DNA from: Echinostoma caproni
Taxonomy: Eukaryota; Platyhelminthes; Trematoda; Plagiorchiida; Echinostomatidae
Reading direction: 5' to 3'
Assembly (NCBI GenBank): GCA_900618425.1
Contig: UZAN01040161.1
Location: 1-64,000 of the forward strand
DNA length: 64,000 nucleotides
Under the pieces are notes generated by a model. It saw only the letters and a list, made by a program, of their open reading frames with translations, made no database searches and was not told where the DNA came from. This document shows, piece after piece, positions 43,291 to 54,375 of the stretch. The position numbers were made by a program, and so were the translations under genes. Each line of letters starts with the position of its first letter. Position 1 is the stretch's first letter.

Positions 43291-46200
43291 TCCACTGAGT
43301 GAGCCGCCGACTGCGTTGGTGATAATGAAGATAGGTGGAGTTCCGAGAAAGCCAATCAGCCTGTTCAACTACCAGGATCAGCAAAGCTTGCAATACGGTA
43401 AGCAGTGAGAATTCCCGAGGTTTCAAGATAACCAATATTGCCCATTACGACTACTCAAACACCCCTGTCTCCAAACTAATTCCATTTCAAAATACACCGA
43501 ACCTTCGCTGAAAACTGTCGTACTTAACCTACATTATAGGAGAATTTGTAAATCTGAATTTTACGAATATTTCTCTACAAGCGAACTGCTTACCCTATCT
43601 GTAACAGCGACGTGATAGGTACAAAAGCGCTCCACTAACCTTCAATGTGTCGATCAATACCACAAAATCGATTAATTTTCTTGCAGTACAAGGTAGTGAT
43701 TAAGCGATACAGATAATCAGCAAATCACCTCGGAGAACGCAAGTTCTAATCTTATCGCCGTCGTCTGAATTTTCCTTATTTCCCATGTATGGTATGACAG
43801 GCTTCGATTGATCATTTTCCCTCGCTATAAACTGCAATTTAATATATTCGACAAGATAAAAATAAATGTAAACAAAATAGTATACAATAACTGATTTGGT
43901 GTCATACTTCCGATAGTAGGAGGTGCTGGTGTGATCATGACTCATTCGAAACAATCAGTCAAGGTGATTTATTTAGAAGAACATGCTTACAGTCATGATT
44001 TTGGAATCAATCACATGAGTTAATTTCGGGCCCATCTGGTCTTGTTGCGGCTTTAAAATGTGACCTCTGCGACTGAATGATGTAAACAAATGAAGATGCG
44101 TAAACATCGGTATGTAGGTCTGCTGGAAAGATGAACGGATCTGCTAAAGAGCTGATACTATTTACCAAAACGTTGTGTCCAGTGACAAATTGAAACTTGG
44201 TGCCTGTAGCACATAATTATGAATAACGATTATGAAAATGAACAAATAAAAATTTAATCATAATAGGACACGAGTGAGAACTCGAAAATAACAGCGATAA
44301 AATGAGAGGTTAAATCTTGGATATTCACAATGGTACGATTAATCGAAATTATCATAAAACAACCCACCTAAGGCTTATTAATTCAACAAGCGTTATCTAG
44401 TCGCTTCACTTGATCTTAGTTCCTCAATGACCTTTCTGAGACAGACGTTTACACAAAAGTCCGAGAACAGTGGCAGAATCAATTTTGTTGAATGGGTAGT
44501 CATCCGTGCAATGCAATCATACAGTCAAGATTTTTAAATATAAGTCATTCCTATTTTTATTAAACAATTTAGGATAAGGCCTAAGGATCACAGTTATGAT
44601 AGTTATATGCTAACAAGTGAATCCGTTTACTTACTCTGCTCAATTTGACTACTATGGTCTGTTGAAAGAAAGACCCAATTTGAATTATGTGCAATATACG
44701 ACGTGATATTTCCTGTCTTCAATTTGAGCAATATTGATGCAATTGCAAATAGAGTGAATAAATATGCGCACAGGTTTTCGTTTCAATGAAATATTCGAAA
44801 ACATATTGTTAAAGCCGTTACGGTCACCTAAAACAGTTTTATTACTGAAATGATATCTGAAGGCTGATAAAAATTGATTTCACTATCGTTGATTGAAAGT
44901 CTAATTTCTTCATCTTCATCAATATTGCATAGAACAGCACCCATCGCCTCTGATTCTGAGTAACAACCAGTATTGCTCCAACAGTTGCCAGCGACTCGTG
45001 ATGGGCCCACTGTGGTCGACGAATCAGAGCCGAACTACTGAACGAATGAGCCATCGGGGTCATATTATAACACCGAGATGAATGATTGGGAAGTAAATGT
45101 ATCCTGCGATTCGCAACGGATCACATTTCACATAGATGATATTTGAACCCTTGCTCAGCTATTTTACTTCTAAAGTGAACCGTTTTTTTTTNTATAACAG
45201 CTTATGCGTAGTTACTGGTATTGATTGAACTTTTGCAACAAAGTGCCCAAGTGAGAATCCTGTATCACTTTCCCCTATTATACTTGCGTATCGATAGCCA
45301 TGGATGAGAAGCACTTATCCCTAAATTTAAATCTCGTTGGAGTGTATTTCATTGTCTTCCATATTTTTCGAATGTGTGCCACCTTGAGAGCCACAAGCGA
45401 ATTTGCAGTAGTTTAAAGTTACCATTCACAATAAGAAGAAATGATTTTTCATGTTTCATCAGCTCAATGCGGAGCATCATTCAGGGAATTTTCCAATCAC
45501 AACAACAACACGGAGGAAAAAAGCGAACCGTGTAGGAACAAAGTGATGAATACATCCGGTTGCAGCTGAAAAAAGCCGCAAGCAATTAATGTGAACAATG
45601 GTTCAGGAGGATTAGTCGCGATCGTTTTGATTTAACTTGTGAAAAATTATGGTTGAATGTGAACTGCAGCTAAGATCGACGGGTCTAAAAACCATTCAAT
45701 CAACACCAAATAAATCAGGGTACGCATTGACATTGTCAATAAACTGAACTCGTTTTGGTCGCATTTGTGGCATTCGGTTTGTCTCGCTGACGAACATCTG
45801 GTCTTTGGAGACTATCACACCGATTGACGACGGGTTATATATTGAGCTAGTTTTCCAAAGGACACGAAATGCCAATACTGGCCCTGCTTAACGAATTTGG
45901 TGTGAATTATATACTGAGCGTCTCATTGTTGGTGTACTCTGTACGTGGCACTCGGGATAGTGCTAAATTTGTTGCACTGATCAAGCAGGTGTTTGCTGAC
46001 TGCCACTTTTCCAAAGCACTCGTAATGCTCACATCTCACCCGAGGTTGCTGTTAGAGACTTTTGACCTCGATATGCATATGAGTGTGTGCTTTCTCATTT
46101 GTAGATTTTCCCGATGGATATGCTCCAATGTCGAATTCATTCAGTTAACATCCAATGTAATAATGCAATAAAATACATATTGCATGATGAAAACAGATAT

Positions 46201-47213
46201 AAGCTAACTGCATAGAGAGTGGTCCTTAGACTCCAGGATGCACATGCTCAGGAGCGAATCAACCCATTCCATCAGAATTCTAAGGTGGTAGACTATGCAA
46301 AGTGAATAACTCAAGTTCTCAAGTATAAAGGAGGTTGCAGCAGAAATTCAGAGAATGGAGTTATAATAACTGCATCATGCCTATAAGTCCTTTTATAAAT
46401 AGATTCTGACGATTCTGTCTAACAAGGGTTATTTTATCTCACATATAAACCATTACTCGGGGATGAAGGGGGCAAATGAAATTCCGAGTTTTACACAAGC
46501 TCAATCCATCCCTATATACAGATCTGTCTCTATTTCCTCCTTACCACAAATACTATCGAAAAATGACTTTGTCTTCCATTTCGCCTGTTCGCCGAGCTTG
46601 GCAATTTGTTTGCAAACGTTTCATCACCAGCCGAGGTGACATCATCAGTGCTTGTGAAATGGTAGTGTTCTGCCTATACCCGTTCGTTTATATATTGGCG
46701 TTCTTCTCCATCGGCTCTTTTCGTCCCCTGTTCTCACTGTGTTCGACTCGGTCCGCCGTTGAAATGTTGCGAGCGTGTGGGCGTTGGAGGGGAGGAAGTT
46801 GTCCTTGACTTTGTCCTTTGATGAGATGTCGCAATTTTTGGTTACGCAGTACATGGGTTAGTGATAAGAAATAAATAGTTGCAGTAAGAGTGAAGGCATA
46901 ATACTCGTGGATGAACCCTTCAAATCATTCAACGAATAGTAAAAATGACCAAGAAAACCTGAAAACCAGCAAAATGTTCAGTATAAATTTGATTTTGTTC
47001 GACACGTGTATTGAGATATATCCAGGAATGTTACACATTATTCGTAGTAATACAGATAATACATGGTATTCATAGTAATCAAATTTTATTTGATACAGCT
47101 TATATTATTATCGATGTCAACAAATCTTACCGGGTGCGGGTACCCTCACTGCGTTTGGGTAGAACAAGCGGGGTCACAGTTTTGATAACAAAATTTGTAC
47201 CGGATTCTTACAT
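43291..47213 (+). CDS. Multi-exon gene fragment, four phase-matched exons
   Basis: Exons: 43291-43397 (phase 2 to 1, after GAGTTTTTGACTTCAG, donor gtaagc), 43540-43600 (1 to 2, donor gtaaca), 43721-43791 (2 to 1, donor gtatga) and 47099-47213 (1 to 2, after TTTTATTTGATACAG, donor gtaacc). Every junction agrees in phase with no stop. Reading in order: PTALVIMKIGGVPRKPISLF, NYQDQQSLQY, EFVNLNFTNISLQANCLPY, KSPRRTQVLILSPSSEFSLF, YIIIDVNKSYRVRVPSLRLG, VTVLITKFVPDSY. Beta-strand-like alternation and N-glycosylation sites suggest an extracellular or lumenal protein. No exon here begins with ATG. Not recognised. The last exon could instead end at TAA (47215). Confidence 0.7.
44846..45034 (-). CDS. 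Minus-strand internal exon, 63 codons
   Basis: On the minus strand, between CATTCGTTCAGTAG and the donor gtaata, phase 0 to 0. Motifs: STTVGPSRVAGNCWSNTGCY, SEAMGAVLCNIDEDEEIRLS, INDSEINFYQPSDIIS. Two overlapping ATG-started minus frames confirm an unusually open region; this frame is the most protein-like. It lies in the long intron (43792-47098) of the plus-strand model. Confidence 0.6.
45869..46171 (+). CDS. Candidate single-exon ORF, 100 residues
   Basis: ATG at 45869, open to TAA. The product is hydrophobic and helical: LNEFGVNYILSVSLLVYSV, SAKFVALIKQVFADCHFSKA, LVMLTSHPRLLLETFDLDMH, with Cys/Trp later. A minus frame is partly open (42 codons). No poly(A) signal or splice site is decisive. 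Unknown protein or chance. Confidence 0.4.
   Translation: MPILALLNEFGVNYILSVSLLVYSVRGTRDSAKFVALIKQVFADCHFSKALVMLTSHPRLLLETFDLDMHMSVCFLICRFSRWICSNVEFIQLTSNVIMQ
46555..46680 (-). ncRNA. Hammerhead-like motif of a PLE-related repeat
   Basis: Minus strand: CACUGAUGA, then a stem of GUCACC with GGUGAU closing UCGGCU, then GAAACGUUUGC followed by AAAC. Core CUGAUGA and GAAA are spaced as in a hammerhead, and GUUUG/CAAAC could act as a short stem III. Stem I partners are not convincing. Flanking frames contain no domain I recognise. Confidence 0.4.
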
Positions 47214-47706
47214 GTAACCGAATGTCAAATATATCATGGTGCAATAGCACCTTTTCGTTAACAAGTTAGCAAAGTGAATCTCCAATAAGTTACAAGTTTC
47301 ATCTTAAGTACATATGTAGGAAACTGTCACACATTCAGAATGTCAATTTATCCTGACAATCTGGATATTCATTAGCAGTTCCTTGTTGTATTGATCAAGG
47401 GTTTAAAGGCAGGTTCGTATGATATGGTGTGATTCAGATCTATTCAGTTGTGAGATCTTACACTTTTAATTAAAATGATGGAATCATTAGCCCTCTAGTT
47501 AGGAGTAATGTGAACTGCAGTGTCTTGGTGCGGCATCACTGAAGAATGAATGCTGTATGCGTTTAAGCAAAGTTGCAGCAAAGATTACCATTTGCATATA
47601 AATTATTCTAAATCAAATGGGAGACATGAGAAAGAAAAGCAGTGATTGCACGCGGTCACTGAACTTTATCTCACATATACATTGAAGTGTGTCAGAAAAT
47701 TGCAGA

Positions 47707-47835
47707 CAAAACTAGAGTACACTTTGTTATAAGTGGTTATGCAAAATGCCTTCCGGAAATAGGGAATATTGTTATTTTAAAACTTGTAGTGAGGAGGTGG
47801 ATGGAAGAACTATGTAAATAAATAGAGATTTTTCT
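47707..47835 (+). CDS. Plus-strand candidate exon overlapping minus exon
   Basis: After GAAAATTGCAG (acceptor at ~47706) a plus frame reads TRVHFVISGYAKCLPEIGNI, VILKLVVRRWMEELCK and stops; a gtgagg donor lies inside. It overlaps the end of the minus-strand exon 47737-48071, so only one is likely real. Confidence 0.3.
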
Positions 47836-48799
47836 GAAAAGTTTAATAAATTTAGACGTGTAGAATAAGTGATCGTTTTGATCCTCAAAATCAATGAAGG
47901 TTACTCCGGGCTGAGGATAAAGTAGCTCATACAATGGATAAACAGAATGATGCGAAGAAACATATGTTGTAAGACATTCGTTGAATACAAGAGCGTTTTT
48001 CACAATATCTCCAAGCACATGGTAAATATCATACTTATGTATACAGGTATTGAGAAAACTCATACAACACCCTGTATCTTATAATATTTTTTCATCCCAA
48101 CTCTTGGTATTTCCAGCTTCATTCATAGGGTTGAATATGGTATTGTCCCACATCGGACACAACATATATGACATAATGTTCACTTATTTTCCTGCTTTTG
48201 TTAGGGGAATGTCATAAAAATAAGTAATTTCTCGATTTTGACGACGGTTGCTGGTGCACGATTTGTTAAAAAACGAAGGTACAGTGAAAACCACAACTAG
48301 AATTATTTATCGAAATGACCCATAGACTTGATACATGTAGTGCATTTTCATATCAGACATGCTTTATTTGCCCTCCATTATTTCTGAGCACTGGATGCAA
48401 ACGATGTTGCATGCAGTCTACCAATGTGAGCATTCAACAGAATTTCCCAGTTTCCTTTAATACATGCCGCACCCGAACTCTGATGTCAACTGTCGAGGCA
48501 GCTAACGTATCCCTGTTACTAGTACAGGGAAACGTTTTCCATTACTTTGAAATGCCAACTGCCGGGAGGTAATAGAATAAATTCGACATTGATCTTGAAT
48601 CACCTAACAACTGCATAAATGTGAAGAAAAAAATATTTTAGTAAGGTCTAACCGTTTCCTATATATACTTGCTGAGGTCAAGTTTTGTTTCTCCGGTTGT
48701 ATTGTCAGTTCTTTCAGTATAGGGATAATGCTTGAGTAGTTTATAGCCAGATCATTTGTAAATTTATTTAAACTTGACAGATTTACTAACTGGCTCACA
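47737..48799 (-). CDS. Two phase-matched minus-strand exons
   Basis: Exon 48799-48669 follows CATATACTTTCATTCAG (phase 2), ends at donor gtatat in phase 1, and reads SQLVNLSSLNKFTNDLAINY, SSIIPILKELTIQPEKQNL. Exon 48071-47737 follows TATTATAAGATACAG, enters in phase 1 and is open for 110 codons to a stop at 47737: HKYDIYHVLGDIVKNALVFN, SSHHSVYPLYELLYPQPGVT, FIDFEDQNDHLFYTSKFIKL. The long open frame and exact phase match make this one of the firmest models on the minus strand. Not recognised; a helical cytoplasmic protein is my guess. It is antisense to the plus exon at 48357, in its intron. Confidence 0.65.
48357..48568 (+). CDS. Cys-rich internal exon, 70 codons
   Basis: A strong acceptor (TAGTGCATTTTCATATCAG) and donor (AG-gtaata) enclose a phase 0 to 2 exon. 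The N-terminal part is Cys-rich (TCFICPPLFLSTGCKRCCMQ). The rest reads STNVSIQQNFPVSFNTC and ANVSLLLVQGNVFHYFEMP, with N-X-S/T sites. Likely extracellular. Not phase-adjacent to the exon ending at 47213, so an exon is missing if they share a gene. Confidence 0.6.
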
Positions 48800-48809
48800 C
48801 TGAATGAAA

Positions 48810-50720
48810 GTATATGAACTATTTAGAATGCGTGTCTTCAACTAGTATACACTGATGAAACATATCGATCTAGCACCTGAACGTTCGCATGTACAAAAGG
48901 TCTGCCAAGGGGCTCTTCTTAAATCCTGGTGAAAAGGAGAGCGCTTTGGCTATAAACGATTAGCAAATTAGACTAATGGTAGTTGAAAATGATCAATACA
49001 AAAGAAAATAGTCAAATCAACGACAGATGGTGGAAGATTGAGTTCAAATATCGTTGTCTACAATAAATAGGTGCTTACCAGGTGAACGTGAAAACACTTG
49101 CACGGAAAATATGATTAGAGGTAAATATCTAGCCACCACTTGGTTGTTTGCAAGCAAGACTATTGCGAGATGACACCAACTACGGTTTCAAAATTGAGAA
49201 TGCTACTACTTAAAAATTTATTAATTAATAATTTATAAGTATCTACTCAGTGATGAGCACCACAAATAATACAAAGCATTTGCATGAAAACGTACAGGAT
49301 TTGTTTAACCGGGTAACAGCGCAGTGGTATATTGCTTTGTTTGTTTACGATGCGTTTATCTCTGCAATGAGCTTACCTCTCTTGAATTTGGAAACTATGC
49401 GGTAGATTACGAACACAATGGTGGTAATAAATATCTGTAAATTAACCTCCTGTCACATTACAATATCAGATATCATCCGCTCAATTCAAACCAGTATTTA
49501 GTGATAAACAGCAAAAACATTGGTTTTCTTTGAGGGTAAACGCCGTAGTCAAGAATACCTAAGATTTTCCCACGCAACGCCTTCCTCAAATCCCCCTAAC
49601 TTCCAATTGCGATTTTCAGAAGGCCCCTTTACCATAAGTGTGATGTTGCACTGCAGGACGGAGATTCTGCATACTATCAATTTCGGGTGATGGTAGCGGG
49701 GATGCAAACTCTTGACCCAGGACACAAAGTACGTTAGTAATATATTATTATTGCTGTTATTATTATTTCCACTAGTTATTTATGAATCAGACTTGTTCCA
49801 ACTAAATAATAACTTATGCCCACTAATATTATACTGAAACACACATCTTGCACAAATGATGTTCGGACTGTATATCCGAAAGAAAACAGTGGATATGGAA
49901 AAACGATGAGCTGATGCAGTGCTAAAATGAATCTAGTGCTTCCTGAGCTGGAAGAATGTACAAATAATGGCATATGGATGTAAAGTCCGGAGGATGATGA
50001 CTCAAAGTCAGGAAATAATCATTTCCAACTGCAATTTGAGCAAAACTGTAGTCTGAAAATGATCGATTAAAAATCTGTAAATCACATCTGTCTCCACAGT
50101 AAAACTAGTTGATCTTAAGCCAAGTTATTCCAAATGTATTCAAAAGCATATCTAAGGGAATTTTATGTTTCACAGTTAATGAAAATAGAAACAGAAATTA
50201 TAATTAACATTTTATTAAATGTTCCGGAGCACTTGATGTTCAATGGTGAGTAACCGTGGAAGTAAACGGAAAGGATAAAACATTTTGTTCATTACAATAT
50301 GGAAAACGTATCAAATGACTACGTTTCTCGCATCCGCAAATCTCCCACGGCTTACGTAGTTTTTCCAATTGTTACGCATTGCAAACGACTACCAAATGTG
50401 TCAAATCTAAGATCCAAAGTAGAAAACACCTGATGGTAGGGGGTTGAATTTCAGCAATGAAAATCAAGCGCATCCACGCCTGTTACTTACACTTGCGAAA
50501 TACTGCACTACCGAGAGTACAACTTAAATACAACTCCCGTTCCGAAGAGTTTAACTCAGCCGGTTTGTGTTAGTACAATAATCATACATTCATAAGACAT
50601 TCAGGCCGCAACACTACTGAGAGTTCCGTGCATCTCAGCTTTATGAGTGTGAAAAACATTATCCAGTAATTCCTAATGTAAAATCAAAGTGAACATTTCA
50701 TTCTAGCACAAAATAAACAT
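48810..50720 (+). other. AT-rich stretch, little recognised
   Basis: Mostly featureless. Near 49815-49920 a plus ORF (MPTNIILKHTSCTNDVRTVY) and a longer minus ORF (49776-49973) overlap, and neither has firm splice sites. Confidence 0.3.
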
Positions 50721-50722
50721 AG

Positions 50723-51194
50723 AAGACTTACTCGGTGACGGTTTGGTATCTAGGAGATGTAGTAAATCAAGTCACGACAGCCGTATTATATCCTTCTGAT
50801 GCAGAAATGTTCGACAATGTTTCATCCATTTCAGTACAATTTTCACATTTAAAGTTCCGAACACTTTCTCGACGCACTTTGCATATATTTTAAAACATCG
50901 TCTTCCATTACATTCTTACCCTCTTGTTAGAGATGCATCAAGTTTCAGTTCAATATCAAGAACCCCTGTGCTCTACTATGCCATTTAGTAAAGATTTTTT
51001 CAGTTTTAGTTGTCAGGATCAAATATACAAAGAATAAACCATATTTATGGAGTAAGAAATTTAACGGAAGTTCTATCATATTCCCTGCCGAGAGAATATG
51101 TCGATCCAACTTATCGTTATGGATCTTTCATCAACGATCGCGGGGAGTTATGGTTGTTTATCCGATCACCTTATTCATTCGAATATCTTCCAAG
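50723..51194 (+). CDS. Two phase-matched exons
   Basis: Exon 50723-50833 (phase 0 to 0) starts after ATAAACATAG and ends at a gtacaa donor: KTYSVTVWYLGDVVNQVTTA, VLYPSDAEMFDNVSSIS. Without splicing, the frame continues 19 codons to TAA. Exon 51010-51194 follows TTTTTTCAGTTTTAG (phase 0), ends at the strong donor gtaagt in phase 2, and reads SNIQRINHIYGVRNLTEVLS, SLPREYVDPTYRYGSFINDR, GELWLFIRSPYSFEYLP. The second exon is secure; the first donor is moderate. Beta-rich, Tyr-rich, perhaps extracellular. Its 3' direction runs into the minus-strand gene at 51262-52158. Confidence 0.65.
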
Positions 51195-51261
51195 GTAAGT
51201 AAAGACCCTATACCAAAACATTACTCATTGCACGAAGGATAGTACGCACCTAGCGTTAGTT

Positions 51262-52158
51262 TTATATGTGAATGTTGATTAGCAACACGTCCACTGCGAC
51301 TGAATGATGGGCTTTGAGGTCATATGGACTCACTTCGGCCTCCCTATCGACCAATCCAGTTTTGAACTTGATTTGTAGAGAACGGGCACCTCTCAAACTG
51401 GATGCGATTTGCAGAGAATCCGTTTTGGTTTCTTCACCACTTTCTTCAGCCACTAAAAAACCCCAATTACTCAGTGGCTAAGGTATGAAGGCAATTCTAA
51501 TAAAACTGTTTGCCGGAACAACACATTATTCCACAAATGAATGATATGTTCCATAAACTATAATGTTCAAAATTGCAGATTTAAGTTGATGCAGTACACT
51601 AGCACTCGAACTCACCTGGAAGTTTTTGTAAGTATTTGTCGACTGTAAGATAAGTGAATCGTTTACAAACAGAAATTGAACAACTTGCCTGGAACTTCTC
51701 AGCACCAATTACCATAGATATACCAGGTTTTATGGGAAATATATAATTACAGCTCACTGGGGCCCCTGAACCCGGCGAATAGCGTATTCCGATCTTATGT
51801 GTGATAGAACGCTAGCTTTAGATGCATCCTAATACATTTTCGGCAATAAAAAGCTACATTATACTTCGTTTCCAGAGCATAACTGGAGTATTATTTCTGG
51901 ATTAAACGAACGAGTCACAATTCTATTTTGCACGTGTTTTGAAGTAACGTATAATCTTTGTTGACTAAAATAGTCTTTCAAATGCTTAAGTTTCCCAAAA
52001 TTAATGGTAGATGATGCGCTTTTCAAGAAGGGAAGGCGCCCAAACACAAGGCTGCCATAAAACACAGGACGGCAAAAATTAGGCGGTGGTGATAGAATAG
52101 AGAAACAAGTCACTCGAAGCGATAGTTTAGTAACCTTTGCCATTCGTCCATCGACGCC
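51262..52158 (-). CDS. Three-exon minus-strand gene fragment
   Basis: Exons in transcript order: 52158-51865 (98 codons, phase 0 to 0, after GATGATTCCAG, donor gtataa), 51793-51616 (59 codons, 0 to 1, donor gtgagt) and 51452-51262 (phase 1, after TTGGGGTTTTTTAG, to TAA). Introns are 71 and 163 bases. All phases agree. Motifs: TCFSILSPPPNFCRPVFYGS, FGKLKHLKDYFSQQRLYVTS; SPGSGAPVSCNYIFPIKPGI, EKFQASCSISVCKRFTYLTV; EESGEETKTDSLQIASSLRG, VDREAEVSPYDLKAHHSVAV. Paired Cys in exons 1 and 2 suggest an extracellular or lumenal domain. An ATG at 52143 could be a start, but an upstream acceptor fits an internal exon. A gtgagt inside exon 3 offers an alternative continuation. Not recognised. Confidence 0.75.
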
Positions 52159-52375
52159 CTGGAATCATCCTATACAACAAATAGTTTCTCAATTTATTTA
52201 AGTGAAAAACAGGTAGATTACGGACAATATGTAAACCAACTGCTTATCTGGTCTGAATGTCAATTTCGTATTACACGCACAAAAGACTCATGAATGCGGA
52301 AGAGAAGAGGAGAGCATGGGTGTCACATTAGGTCTCTGAGATCACCTACATGATATCACATAATAATATTCGGTT

Positions 52376-52721
52376 GAGGGTATCGTGCTTTGATTAGCCC
52401 ATACGATTGTTGAGAGGCACCAGGCACTGTTGATGGTCTTGGGCGTGGGTTCCACTCCTTGGGAGATGGTTAATTCCCCACGGAGTGAATGCATTTAAAT
52501 TTTATGGAAATTTTTGTGATAACCTACAAAGAGCACTGGACAGCTGTTTCGTCCTGTTTGGGACTTGTCAGTAGTGCGTACTTGTTGTGTCCCCGTCGGA
52601 ACCCAAATCGTGATCATTCAGGTCGGGACTTCGAAAGCTTACCACTGAGCTACTCGGTCGATGGTTATCATCCTGTGTGAATACCTCAGTCAATTTTGAG
52701 TATCAAGTGTGGATTAGCCCA
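52376..52721 (-). mobile_element. Complete tRNA-derived SINE with hammerhead (copy E)
   Basis: Minus strand: leader (gggctaatccacacttgat), tRNA-like head with box A tagctcagtggtaag (~52640-52654) and box-B-like gggttccgacgg (~52592-52603), hammerhead 52533-52577, then the full tail ending at gataccct near 52376. The phrase gggctaatcc...gatactc occurs at both ends, as expected if the monomer came from a head-to-tail multimer. Back-to-back with copy F. Confidence 0.9.
52533..52577 (-). ncRNA. Hammerhead ribozyme, copy E (core mutation)
   Basis: Same fold as copies A/B, with a perfect stem II (GUCC/GGAC) and palindromic stem III followed by C. The core reads CUGACAA instead of CUGACGA, and the stem I base pair next to the core is lost (A against C). 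Expected to be much reduced or inactive. Confidence 0.85.
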
Positions 52722-52722
52722 A

Positions 52723-52990
52723 AATCATCAGGAGTGTCTAGTGCCTATGCACAATCGAAAAGGCTAATCCAACTTGATACTGTGAATTGATTGAGGTATT
52801 CGCACAAGCGGATGACCCTCGACCGTGTAGCTCAGGTGTAAGGGTTTGAAGTCCCGACCCGAAGGTTCGCGATTTGAGTCCTGACAGGGACACAAAAGGG
52901 TACGCACTGTTGACGAGTCCCAAACAGGACGAAACAGCTGTCCAGTGCTGTTTGTCAGTTATCACAAACATTTTCATCGCATTTCAATAA
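52723..52990 (+). mobile_element. tRNA-derived SINE with hammerhead (copy F)
   Basis: Plus strand: leader from the tail-like aatcatcaggagtg through attgattgaggtattcgcac, box A tagctcaggtgtaag (52828-52842), box-B-like gagtcctgacag (~52877), hammerhead 52904-52948, and the start of the tail (ttatcacaaacattttcatc), truncated at about 52990. Together with copy E it forms a large inverted repeat centred on 52722. Confidence 0.9.
52904..52948 (+). ncRNA. Hammerhead ribozyme, copy F (one core change)
   Basis: Stem I GCACUG/CAGUGC, stem II GUCC/GGAC, GAAA and palindromic ACAGCUGU followed by C are all intact. The core begins UUGACGA instead of CUGACGA: the catalytic-pocket C is U, which normally cripples cleavage. 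Confidence 0.85.
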
Positions 52991-53587
52991 TATTAGGTGT
53001 TTAAAAAGCATTCCTATGATATCTGCATTAGGGTAGAGATGAAAATCCCAAACAGAAACTTATGTATTTAAACATCAGTCTTTACTGCTTGAAGTTCAGA
53101 AGAAAATCACCCACTTTTTTGTTGCAATATTGCCACTGAAGACAAGAAGAGAAAAGCAAATTCCCTGACTTCAGTAAATGAAAAGGACTCATTCCTTTAA
53201 AAATTCATTAACATTTCAAGATATGTGCTGACTGCTTTAGCAGTATCAGAACACCTACGGATGAACTTTTCCGTCCAAGGGGTATATTTTTTGGTTCAAT
53301 GCGAGTGATACAACTAAGAGTGTGTAACGAGTAAACCATTGATGCACGCTTACGAATGGAGCGGGAAATTGCAGGATACATTCTTCATTGTGTGTGAACA
53401 GGTGATAACCGAATCACTGAGTTCACTGAGCCGAATTACTTGGTTTACTCTCGTTTTATCATGAGGATAGTAAATTCTTGAATAGTGTTGACAGTAAACA
53501 ATACTGCAAGTATGCGTTTTATAGTGAGCAAATCTTTCTGTGCTAATATGCCGCCAACTGTATTATCTGGCCCTTGAGTTTTATCAG

Positions 53588-53739
53588 TATAATATTGTTT
53601 TCCATGGAATGACTTCCGTTTCCAGAGGCCAAATGAAAATTAGGTCTCAATATACAGCTACCTTTATACTGTATCTTTCACGCATTAGGATACAAATCAC
53701 TGACGTAGTGAAATTCACATTATTTTGTTCGATCGAACT
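53588..53739 (+). CDS. Internal exon, 50 codons
   Basis: Between CCTTGAGTTTTATCAG and the strong donor gtaagc, phase 0 to 2. Motifs: YNIVFHGMTSVSRGQMKIRS, QYTATFILYLSRIRIQITDV, VKFTLFCSIE. Alternating hydrophobic residues suggest a beta-sandwich. Good splice borders. A second donor (TTTCG-gtgagt) follows 48 bases later and may serve another exon. Confidence 0.6.
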
Positions 53740-53927
53740 GTAAGCGCTGCAACAACAGGATTTTATATGGTTGTAGGTTTCCTTTCGGTGAGTTTATCTG
53801 AGTGATGTGAAGAGGCCTATATGTATTGTCAGCTGCACCGTGATTCATTCAAACCCAGCAACCTCAAGAACATTATTTATGCACAGTGTGTTACTATGCT
53901 TATTATATATTATTCTTCATGGTTTAG

Positions 53928-54185
53928 ATGCCAAATACTTATTTATTTTGTGATGAATATCACGTCCAAAGAAGAGGTTTGCTCTTCGGATGACGTACCA
54001 TTTACCCATTTATATTAGAAACTGCTGTTGTGTGAAACCAAAACTGACTAACGTCCAGTGATTGAATGTGGAAATGTCGTTGGCAACTACCTTTTCCCCT
54101 TTCATTTTACAGGCTGCACAAGTTGCGGGACGCAGAACACGGTGACACAAGACACTGAGAAGGAAGTCCAAAACAGCGCCCACAC
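53928..54185 (+). CDS. Two phase-matched exons, Cys-rich
   Basis: Exon 53928-53976 (phase 0 to 1) follows TTATTCTTCATGGTTTAG and reads MPNTYLFCDEYHVQRR. Exon 54113-54185 (1 to 2) follows a superb acceptor (TTTTCCCCTTTCATTTTACAG region) and reads CTSCGTQNTVTQDTEKEVQN, SAH, donor gtaaaa. The joined peptide places CDEYH and CTSC close together, like a zinc or disulfide motif. The minus ORF at 54010-54219 is discounted. Confidence 0.55.
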
Positions 54186-54375
54186 GTAAAAGTGCCATTT
54201 TGTATTGTAACCACTTCATATTCCTATAGTGCTTCTACGTTTTACACCAATACAATTTCGTCCGAGTCCGTCGAGTCTTCTCCCTGATCGAAACATACCA
54301 CAATGCCCATGATGGTATTTCATCCCTTGGTCGTTGCAATCACGAGTATTTCTTATATTCTGTTGGTACCATTCA

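Noticed and set aside
43700..43954. Minus-strand 84-codon ORF
   Set aside because: Plus exon 43721-43791 fits a phase-matched gene model on both sides.
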